From NCBI RefSeq assembly GCF_022024035.1, contig NZ_CP091787.1, positions 124,001 to 188,000 on the forward strand: 64,000 nucleotides of DNA, given 5' to 3'. Each line of letters opens with the position of its first letter. Positions within the stretch are counted from its first letter, which is position 1. The position numbers and the translations under genes were made by a program. The stretch comes from Prevotella sp. E13-17. Lineage in GTDB: Bacteria; Bacteroidota; Bacteroidia; Bacteroidales; Bacteroidaceae. This document shows positions 52,858 through 60,459 of the stretch, one piece after another. The notes under the pieces are model-generated. The model did not search any database. It was not told where the DNA came from and was given only the letters and a program-made list of their open reading frames with translations.

Positions 52858-55800
52858 ATGAAGAAGAACCTAAGATTAATGCTTGTGTTGGCCGTCAGTT
52901 GGCTGACCAGTATGGGTGCTATGGCACTTGATCAGGTCGAGGGCGTCTATCAGATTGGTACAGCCGCTGACTGGGCAGACTTTTGTAGTTTGCACAATGA
53001 TGGCACCGACCAACGTCTGAACGCTGTTCTTACTGCCGATATCACCGTGGAAGGTAATGCCATGGTGGGTATCAATGGTGGCGGTAAACCTTATCGCGGT
53101 GTCTTCGACGGACAGGGACATAAGCTGATTGTCAGCTATAACCTGAACGAAGAGCGTGTAGCTCCTTTCCGTCGTATCAACGGTGCTACAATCAAGAACC
53201 TGATTGTTGAGGGTAGTATCACCACCAAGTCAAAGCTGGCTTCCGGCCTTGTTGGTGGCTTGTGGCAGAGTGGCGCAAAAATACAAAATTGTGCCAGCTA
53301 TGTGACCATCAACGATGAAGAGGGCGGTGACGCCACTCATGGTGGTCTTTGTGCAAGCTTTGAGGATGTCAATGGTGCTAACATCATCGAAAACTGTGCC
53401 TTCCTTGGCACCATCAATGCTCCCAACCGTGAGGGCTGCGGTGGTCTTGTGGGATGGACCAACAACAGTAATAACACCAACGAGATTCGCAACTGTCTTG
53501 TGGCTGCGACACTGAATGTGAAGAAAGATGCAAACAATGATGTCATCTGCCGTAATAATGGTATGGTCATCAACTGCTATTATCTGGGTAGTATCGAAGG
53601 TTTGAAGAACGACAAAGGGGCTATTGCTGCTACTGATCTACAGGCTCAGAGTGGTGAACTTTGCTTCTTGCTGAATGGCAAGAGCAGCGAGAATGTGGCT
53701 TGGTTCCAGAAAATTGGTACCGATGATAAACCTACAGTAATCGGCACCGACGTTGTCTATGCTAATGGCGAATTGAAGTGCGACGGTATGACTCCTAAGG
53801 AAGGCAGTAGCCTGACTTTCTCAAACGAAGCAGGTTCTACCATCGATGAACACGCCTATGTTGATGGTATTTGCACCGTCTGTGGTGACTTACAGGCGAT
53901 AGAAGGCTTTTATCAGATAGGCTGTGCCGCTGCCTTGCAGAAATATTCAGAGATTGTCCGGACTGTCAATGGTGGAGCCAATGCCGTGCTGACCAAAGAC
54001 ATCGACATGACAGACCAGACGTGGATACCTATTGGTCAGGATGCCCACGACTTTAAGGGACATTTCAATGGGCAGGGTCATCGCATCCTGAAGCTTACCA
54101 CGACTGCAGGCAATAACAATCAGGCACTGTTTGGTCAGGCTGTAGGTGGTGCCATTATTGAAAATGTCATTATCGACGCATCTTGCACCATCCAGGGCGC
54201 TGCCTTTGCAGCTGGTATCCTGGGCCATGTGTGGGGCGACGGCGTGATTGTTCGTAATTGTGGTAATGAGGCAAATATTAATGGTACGGGCAACAATGCT
54301 GCTGGTATCATTGGTTGCTCAGAGAAGGAAGTGCATATTTTGAACTGCTATAACACAGGTGCTATTGTCGGTGCCAACGAGAATGCTGGCATCTGCGCTT
54401 GGATGGGTAGCAGCAACTCTACTATCAAGAATTGCTTCAGCACGGGTGCTGTGACCAATGGTGTAGGCCTGTGGCGCAAGGATGAAGTAAAGGGCCAGAA
54501 TGTCTATCAGATTGAGGGAAAACAAGGAACTGCGTTCACCGCAGAAGACCTCACTTCTGGTAAACTGGCCTACTTGCTGAATGGTAACAGCAGCACCGAT
54601 GTAGCTTGGTATCAAAAGCTGGGTGATGAGGGTGATGCACAACCTTATCCTTTCGGTGAAGCTGTTGTCTATGCCAACGGACAGTTGCAGTGTGACGGTA
54701 TCACGCCGAAGGAAGGCACTTCGGTGACCTTCTCCAACACTGAGGGCTCAACGGTTGACGAGCATAACTTTGTCGATGGCTTCTGCACGGTATGTAATGC
54801 GGTTGACGTCAACTATATTGTCGAGACAGAAGGTGCCTACAACCTGGCAAAAGCTGCTGACGTGGTATGGTTTGCAGCACTCGTGAATGGTGGTAAGGGC
54901 AATGCTAATGCTCGTCTGACTGCCGATATTGATTTCGATGGTGTCACATTCACTGGTATCGGTAATGCTTCTAATCACTACACAGGTACCTTCGACGGTC
55001 AGCGGCACATCGTGAAGAACATGGTGATCAACCTGCCCGAGACACAGAACGTAGGCTTCTTCAACGAGATTGACAATGGTGCTGTGGTTAAGAACTTCAC
55101 CATCGATGCTTCTTGCTCTGTCAAGGGTAAGGCTTATGCTGCTGCCTTCGTTGGACATGTAAGTGGTAACGGCTCTGCTCTGCTGGAGTGCTTGGGTAAT
55201 GAAGGTACCGTAGAGACTGTCAATCAGAATGCTGGTGCACTCGTAGGTTGCAACACCTCTGGCGAGCTGAAGATCACCGCGAAGAACTGCTACAATACCG
55301 GTGCTATCAAGTCGGGTAACGAGGCTGGCGGTCTGTCTGGCTGGTTTGGCAACGATGCAATCACTGTGAACTGCTATAACATGGGTGCTGTAATCAATGG
55401 TGAGTCTTATGCTCGTGGTAACAATATCCAGATTACAAACTGCTTCGACCCTATGGTCAACTGGCCTGCTATCACGCATGTCAACATGGAAGACTTTACC
55501 AATGGCGTTGTCTATGCTAAGTTGGCTGAGGCTGCTCCTTATGTATGGTATCTGAGTGCTGCTGAGGGTGGACACCCTGTGCTGTATGCTACCGAGTGGC
55601 AGACTGTCATTGTGAAATCTGACTATGCAGGTAACGAGATTGCTGATGGCGACTTCTTCATCTATAACCCCACAAGCGGTCTATGGCTGCAGAACAACGA
55701 TAAGAACACTGGCGACTGGAATACCCGTGGTGCTACTGGTGACTATGGATTCGAATTCGGAATCAGCGCCATTGATGGTGGCTATAAACTCGATCCTAAG

Positions 55801-58452
55801 TTCGGTCATAATCATAGCATGAATATCAGCAACTTCTATCTGGATACTCAAAGTGATGTTTCTGCATGGAAGCTTGAGAAGTTGAACACCAATGAGGGTG
55901 TGATCGCTTACCAGATCAAGGCCGATGATGGCCGCGTGCTGAGTCTGAACAATGACAATAACTTGGACTGGAACACAGGTCGTGCTGCTGAGTGGCAGCT
56001 CGTTACCAAGGCAGACCGTATCAAGTTCATGAAAGAGAACGCTACTGTTGAGAATCCTGTTGATGCCACCTTCCTGATTAGCGACCCACGTTTCGTTAAT
56101 GAGAATGAACGTGCCGCTGCATGGACTTGGGACATGAACCTTGATGGCGGTGCCCGCGATGATGTGCGCTGGTACAGAAACCGTCGTTCTTACGCTATTT
56201 GGAACTCTAAGAGCTTTAAGCTCTCACAGGTGATCGCTAATATCCCCAACGGACAGTATAAGCTGACCCTGAAGGGTTACTATCGTGATGGCGACAAAGA
56301 TCAGGTTGTGGCTCGTCGTCAGGCTGGTGAGGAACGTATCCTGGCCAACTACTTCATCAATGAGGACAAGGCTCCAATGATGTCTATCCTCGATGGTGCC
56401 AGCGAGAACTGGGTGGATGGTCTGTTCTTCTATCCTGCTGCTGATGCAACTGCTCCTTATGGACACTATCCTGACAACGCAGATGGTTTCAACCGTGTTT
56501 TCCAGGATTATCCTAATAGCTATCTGAATGCTGGTGTTACCTCACAGGTAACCACTGGTCAGATGACCATCGGTCTGGAGAAGCTGGAGGCCAACGATCA
56601 AGACTGGCTGGCATTCGATGACTTCAGCCTGGTTTACATGGGTAACAGCATGGGTCTGGCAGAATATCAGAAAGCTCTGAATGATGCTATCGCTGCTGCT
56701 GAGGCTTTCGATGCTACTACAACCTCTGATGCTCTGGCTGGTGCTTTGACTACTGCTCTGACAGATGCTAAGGGCAAGCAGACTTCTACTGATGAGGACG
56801 AGCTTTCTACTGCAACTGCTACGCTGAATACTGCGCTGACTTCTGCTAAGGCTGTGAACATCGTGGCCCTGAAGGCTACCGCTGCTCTGGCAAAGACTGA
56901 GCAGGACGACGAGGCACGTGCTTCTGTTGCTCAGCTGCTGACTGATGCTACCGGTGCTGCCGAGACGGCTGTGGCCGAGGCTACGACTGCTGCTGAGGTA
57001 GAACAGGCTCTCTACGATCTGAGCGCTGCTCGTAAGATCAACGCCCTGAGCACTGCAGCAACCTTCAAGGGTAGCGCTCCTGCTGCCGGCAAGGTTTATC
57101 TGTTCAACGTTGGTACCGGCATGTTCTTGGGCACTGGCTCTGACTGGAACACTCATGCTGCTGTTGACCAGGTAGGTATCGAGATTGAACTCGTTGACCT
57201 TGATAAACCTGAGACCAACAACTTCAAGTTCAAGACAGGTCGCGGTGACGGTTGGATGGCTTACAATGGCTATGTTGATACCCGCGCTCAAGACATCTGG
57301 CACTTCCTGCCTGTAGATGGCAAGGAGGGCGTTTACAATATCAGCTCTACTGGTCAGGACGGCTTCCTGTTGGGCTACAACCCCAACAAGGGTACTGATG
57401 GCAAGAAGTACTGGAGCAACATCGGCATCGATCAGACAGGTCTGGACAAGCCCATGAACCAGTGGATGATTATCACTGCCGACGAGCGTGCTGCTATGAT
57501 TAAGGCTGCCAGCGTGGAGAATCCCGTTGACGTGTCTTACCTGATTAAGAATGCCAGCCTGAACCGTCAGGACGGCTACGACATGTACACCAAGGCTTGC
57601 GAGGGTGGCAATGGCGGCGCACGCGTTTCTACGACCGCTGATGGCAATGGCGACCGCGCTGCTGACTATGCTTACGAGTTCTTCGAGCCCACCAGCTTCT
57701 CGTTCTCACAGAATCTGACTGGTCTGAAAGCCGGTAAGTATATCGTGATGGTACAGGGCTTCTTCCGTAATGGTAACGGCGATGCTCAGCGCGAGGCCTT
57801 CAACAATGGCAACGAGCCTGTACGCCTGGCCTACCTGTTTGCTAACAACGAGGAGGAACAACTGGCTAATATCACCGAGGAACTTGACCTCGTGCCTGCT
57901 CTGAACGACGTGATGACGAGCGACAAGGGTGCATTCCCCAACATGCCTAACGCAGCCATCGAATACTTCCAGCATGGTGCTTACTGGAATGCTGTTGAGG
58001 TAGAGGTAGGTACCGACGGTCAGCTGACCATCGGTGTGAAGAAGAACGAGAAGCAGCTGGATGGCGACTGGACCGTCATCGACAACTTCCGTCTGATCTA
58101 CATGGGTAATCCTGCCCTCGAGACTGCAAAGAGCGAGCTCTCTACGCTGATTCAGACAGCTAAGGGTCTGGACACCACCGGTAAGACCGAAGAGAGTGTT
58201 TCTGCTCTGAACACAGCCATCACCAATGCTGAGACGGCTCTGGCTGCCGAGGATGCTACCGTTGAAAGTCTGACCACAGCTAAGACCAACCTGCAGACTG
58301 CCATCAACAACCTGGCAGATATCGTGAACGGCATCAACGCCATCGAGTCTGCAGCCCAGGCTGGCAAGGCATTCAACATGCAGGGTCAGCAGGTGAAGAA
58401 GGCCCAGAAGGGCGTTTACATCATCAACAAGAAGAAAGTGGTGGTGAAATAA
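52858..58452 (+). CDS. Giant multi-domain secreted GLUG protein (1864 aa)
   Basis: The signal peptide ends TSMGAMA. Residues to about 915 are three GLUG-type blocks with two Cys linkers (ICTVCGD, C339/C342; FCTVCNA, C643/C646). The first block is paralogous to the protein at 45775. From about 915 come two similar sets of modules. Each has a small beta domain (FFIYNPTSGLWLQNNDKNTG; VYLFNVGTGMFLGTGSDWNT), then a beta-sandwich with NPVDATFLISDPRF / NPVDVSYLIKNASL and a closing DFSLVYMGN / NFRLIYMGN. An Ala/Thr-rich helical FIVAR-like segment follows (about 1265-1350 and 1755-1825). The end is the shared tail (FNMQGQQVKKAQKGVYIINK). A strong terminator follows. It is likely surface-exposed and carbohydrate-binding; enzymatic activity is not evident. 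Confidence 0.75.
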   Translation: MKKNLRLMLVLAVSWLTSMGAMALDQVEGVYQIGTAADWADFCSLHNDGTDQRLNAVLTADITVEGNAMVGINGGGKPYRGVFDGQGHKLIVSYNLNEERVAPFRRINGATIKNLIVEGSITTKSKLASGLVGGLWQSGAKIQNCASYVTINDEEGGDATHGGLCASFEDVNGANIIENCAFLGTINAPNREGCGGLVGWTNNSNNTNEIRNCLVAATLNVKKDANNDVICRNNGMVINCYYLGSIEGLKNDKGAIAATDLQAQSGELCFLLNGKSSENVAWFQKIGTDDKPTVIGTDVVYANGELKCDGMTPKEGSSLTFSNEAGSTIDEHAYVDGICTVCGDLQAIEGFYQIGCAAALQKYSEIVRTVNGGANAVLTKDIDMTDQTWIPIGQDAHDFKGHFNGQGHRILKLTTTAGNNNQALFGQAVGGAIIENVIIDASCTIQGAAFAAGILGHVWGDGVIVRNCGNEANINGTGNNAAGIIGCSEKEVHILNCYNTGAIVGANENAGICAWMGSSNSTIKNCFSTGAVTNGVGLWRKDEVKGQNVYQIEGKQGTAFTAEDLTSGKLAYLLNGNSSTDVAWYQKLGDEGDAQPYPFGEAVVYANGQLQCDGITPKEGTSVTFSNTEGSTVDEHNFVDGFCTVCNAVDVNYIVETEGAYNLAKAADVVWFAALVNGGKGNANARLTADIDFDGVTFTGIGNASNHYTGTFDGQRHIVKNMVINLPETQNVGFFNEIDNGAVVKNFTIDASCSVKGKAYAAAFVGHVSGNGSALLECLGNEGTVETVNQNAGALVGCNTSGELKITAKNCYNTGAIKSGNEAGGLSGWFGNDAITVNCYNMGAVINGESYARGNNIQITNCFDPMVNWPAITHVNMEDFTNGVVYAKLAEAAPYVWYLSAAEGGHPVLYATEWQTVIVKSDYAGNEIADGDFFIYNPTSGLWLQNNDKNTGDWNTRGATGDYGFEFGISAIDGGYKLDPKFGHNHSMNISNFYLDTQSDVSAWKLEKLNTNEGVIAYQIKADDGRVLSLNNDNNLDWNTGRAAEWQLVTKADRIKFMKENATVENPVDATFLISDPRFVNENERAAAWTWDMNLDGGARDDVRWYRNRRSYAIWNSKSFKLSQVIANIPNGQYKLTLKGYYRDGDKDQVVARRQAGEERILANYFINEDKAPMMSILDGASENWVDGLFFYPAADATAPYGHYPDNADGFNRVFQDYPNSYLNAGVTSQVTTGQMTIGLEKLEANDQDWLAFDDFSLVYMGNSMGLAEYQKALNDAIAAAEAFDATTTSDALAGALTTALTDAKGKQTSTDEDELSTATATLNTALTSAKAVNIVALKATAALAKTEQDDEARASVAQLLTDATGAAETAVAEATTAAEVEQALYDLSAARKINALSTAATFKGSAPAAGKVYLFNVGTGMFLGTGSDWNTHAAVDQVGIEIELVDLDKPETNNFKFKTGRGDGWMAYNGYVDTRAQDIWHFLPVDGKEGVYNISSTGQDGFLLGYNPNKGTDGKKYWSNIGIDQTGLDKPMNQWMIITADERAAMIKAASVENPVDVSYLIKNASLNRQDGYDMYTKACEGGNGGARVSTTADGNGDRAADYAYEFFEPTSFSFSQNLTGLKAGKYIVMVQGFFRNGNGDAQREAFNNGNEPVRLAYLFANNEEEQLANITEELDLVPALNDVMTSDKGAFPNMPNAAIEYFQHGAYWNAVEVEVGTDGQLTIGVKKNEKQLDGDWTVIDNFRLIYMGNPALETAKSELSTLIQTAKGLDTTGKTEESVSALNTAITNAETALAAEDATVESLTTAKTNLQTAINNLADIVNGINAIESAAQAGKAFNMQGQQVKKAQKGVYIINKKKVVVK

Positions 58453-58468
58453 GCTGTGAACAGCTATT

Positions 58469-58489
58469 CAAGACGACGGAATCGTCTTG
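58469..58489 (+). terminator. First hairpin after the giant GLUG gene
   Basis: CAAGACGA (58469-58476) pairs with TCGTCTTG (58482-58489) across a 5-nt loop, 16 bp after the stop codon. No T tract follows; a stronger terminator lies 13 bp further on. Confidence 0.45.
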
Positions 58490-58502
58490 AGACACTATAG
58501 GG

Positions 58503-58541
58503 CGAAGCCCGTATGCTTTGATGGCATGCGGGCTTCGTTTT
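58503..58541 (+). terminator. Strong intrinsic terminator ending the GLUG locus
   Basis: CGAAGCCCGTATGC (58503-58516) pairs with GCATGCGGGCTTCG (58524-58537), with one G-U pair, around a 7-nt loop. It is directly followed by TTTTGTTTG. From here to ruvB (59134) there is no gene: first a GC-rich stretch with partial inverted repeats (about 58570-58660), then a long 22-bp periodic array. Confidence 0.85.
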
Positions 58542-58685
58542 GTTTGAAGGGGCTTCGGTCCTGAAAACCAATGGGAGCCCTCCGAAGGAAAACTCCACCC
58601 TGGTTCTCCAAAAGGAACCCCAGCCCAGCCTTTCCTCGGGAGGGTCGGGGTGGGGTTGTTCTTGGTCGGGATAGGAACGGTTTCG

Positions 58686-58981
58686 CACTGTCATAGTGCT
58701 GCTTTCGTCTTGTTATAGTTTCGCTTTTGCATTGTAATAGCTTTACTTTTGATGTCCGTCCAGCCCCTAGATGTGGCGCATCCAGCCCCTGGAACGGGTC
58801 ATTTTAGCCCCTGGATGCGGTCGTTCTAAGGGCTGGATGTAGAGCATCCAGGGGCTAGACCAGAAATGAAAGCTTCGGTTTTAGACTTCAGAAGCGCCTC
58901 TTCAAGACTTTAGAATACGTGCTTTTAGACGTTAAAACGACCCTCTCCAGACTCTGGAAATGCCAATTCAAGACTCGGGGA
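58686..58981. repeat. Composite 22-bp periodic palindromic array (13 units, three core types)
   Basis: Three units with a core like CACTGTCATAGTG start at 58687, 58709 and 58731. Five with a core like CCAGCCCCTGGAA start at 58760, 58782, 58804, 58826 and 58848; the last two have inverted centres. Five with a core like CCAGACTCTGGAA start at 58881, 58903, 58925, 58947 and 58969. Within each set the step is exactly 22 bp. The jump between the second and third sets is 33 bp (one and a half steps). Spacer bases are not conserved. All cores are near-palindromes. The second set is the same as the array at 35289. Confidence 0.9.
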
Positions 58982-59067
58982 GCATCGCGAAACCTATGCA
59001 ATTGCAACTGAGTCCACTAAATTTCTACTGAGCCCTTTCAAAGGTTAGAGTTACTACTAATTTTTGT

Positions 59068-59083
59068 AATTTTGGCCAAAATT
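59068..59083. promoter_or_regulatory. 16-bp perfect palindrome upstream of ruvB
   Basis: AATTTTGGCCAAAATT is a perfect 16-bp palindrome centred 43 bp upstream of the ruvB promoter core. This is a typical operator position for a dimeric regulator. Which regulator is unknown. Confidence 0.5.
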
Positions 59084-59118
59084 CAAATAATAATGGCCAC
59101 AATTTGATTTTATCTTCG

Positions 59119-59126
59119 TATCTTTG
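59119..59126 (+). promoter_or_regulatory. Promoter core (TATCTTTG) close to the ruvB start
   Basis: TATCTTTG fits TAnnTTTG and ends only 8 bp before the ATG at 59135. Transcription would start within a few bases of the start codon, giving a leaderless or nearly leaderless mRNA. Confidence 0.6.
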
Positions 59127-59134
59127 CAGCGTAA

Positions 59135-60178
59135 ATGATGGACGAAGACTTCGATATACGGGAAGAACGGTATGCTGGTGGCGGCGAAAAGGATTTCGAG
59201 AATGCCCTGCGACCACTGCGTTTCGGCGACTTCAGCGGACAACAGAAAATTGTAGAGAATCTGGAAGTGTTTGTTGAGGCTGCTAAGTATCGTGGCGAAC
59301 CGCTCGACCACACCCTGCTGCACGGACCTCCAGGTCTGGGCAAGACCACGTTGTCTAACATCATTGCCAACGAACTGGGTGTGGGCTTCAAGATTACCAG
59401 CGGACCGGTGCTCGACAAGCCCGGTGACCTGGCTGGCATCCTGACCTCGCTGGAGCCGCGCGATGTGCTGTTTATCGACGAGATTCACCGCCTGTCGCCC
59501 GTGGTCGAGGAGTATCTCTACTCGGCCATGGAGGACTATCGCATAGACATCATGATAGACAAGGGCCCCTCGGCTCGCTCTATCCAGATAGACCTGAATC
59601 CCTTCACGCTGGTGGGGGCCACCACACGCAGCGGACTGCTCACCGCACCACTGCGCGCACGCTTTGGCATCAACATGCACCTGGAGTACTACGACCCCGA
59701 AACGCTGGCACGCATCATCGAGCGCTCGGCATCTATCTTGGACGTGCCCATCACCGAAGATGCCGCCATCGAGATAGCAGGGCGCAGTCGTGGCACGCCA
59801 CGTATTGCCAATGCGTTGCTGCGTCGTGTCAGAGACTTCGCACAGGTGAAAGGAAATGGTGCCATTGATACTGCCATCTCGCGTGTGGCTCTGACGGCAC
59901 TCAATATTGATAAATATGGGTTAGACGAGATAGACAATAAGATACTGCTCACCATTATCGACAAGTTCCGTGGCGGTCCAGTGGGTATCACCACTATTGC
60001 CACCGCCATTGGCGAGGATGCCGGAACGGTAGAGGAAGTCTATGAGCCTTTCCTCATCATGGAGGGTTTCATCAAACGCACACCACGTGGACGCATGGTC
60101 ACCGAGTTGGCCTATCGGCATTTTGGTCGTAATCCATATTCGGGAGGTGTCATGCAGCCAGGGCTATTTGATGAATAA
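59135..60178 (+). CDS. ruvB: Holliday junction branch-migration helicase RuvB
   Basis: The protein has 347 residues, the normal size. It is the AAA+ motor that, with RuvA, drives branch migration of Holliday junctions in recombination repair. Walker A is GPPGLGKTT (from residue 64) and Walker B is LFIDEIHRL. The sensor and arginine-finger region [18 protein letters not shown] and the C-terminal winged-helix part ([20 protein letters not shown], then [17 protein letters not shown]) are complete. Two adjacent ATGs make the exact start uncertain by one codon. It has its own promoter and an upstream palindrome. Confidence 0.97.
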   Translation: MMDEDFDIREERYAGGGEKDFENALRPLRFGDFSGQQKIVENLEVFVEAAKYRGEPLDHTLLHGPPGLGKTTLSNIIANELGVGFKITSGPVLDKPGDLAGILTSLEPRDVLFIDEIHRLSPVVEEYLYSAMEDYRIDIMIDKGPSARSIQIDLNPFTLVGATTRSGLLTAPLRARFGINMHLEYYDPETLARIIERSASILDVPITEDAAIEIAGRSRGTPRIANALLRRVRDFAQVKGNGAIDTAISRVALTALNIDKYGLDEIDNKILLTIIDKFRGGPVGITTIATAIGEDAGTVEEVYEPFLIMEGFIKRTPRGRMVTELAYRHFGRNPYSGGVMQPGLFDE

Positions 60179-60410
60179 TGGTTGCTTTTCAGTTCGTATT
60201 GTCTAAAAAAGGAGAATATTGGTGTTCTTCTTTTATCTGAATTTTTGGACTTATCAATCTTTTTTAGATTCCTTGTTTTGTGTTTATGATGCATTTGTGC
60301 TTGTAATAACCTGAATAGCAGTTAAATACGATGTAAAATTGTGATTATGGAAAAGCTATAAATAGCTATCATTTTTTGCTCATCGTGAAGATTAAAACTA
60401 ATTTTTTTTG

Positions 60411-60418
60411 TACTTTTG
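60411..60418 (+). promoter_or_regulatory. Promoter core (TACTTTTG) for the two-component gene
   Basis: TACTTTTG fits TAnnTTTG and lies 41 bp before the ATG at 60460. A clean TTG at -33 is not seen. The 281-bp gap after ruvB is AT-rich and otherwise without recognisable features. Confidence 0.55.
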
Positions 60419-60459
60419 CTTCAATATTATTTAGAACGTGATTATAGACTAACAATAAG

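Noticed and set aside
58464..58694. Minus-strand frame of 76 codons after the giant GLUG gene
   Set aside because: It is Pro/Gly/Arg-rich low-complexity translation of GC-rich intergenic DNA, overlapping the terminator, with no recognisable domain.
58990..59034. Extension of the 22-bp array toward ruvB (ACTGAG repeated)
   Set aside because: The two ACTGAG segments are 20 bp apart, not 22, and only partly alike, so they were left out of the array.
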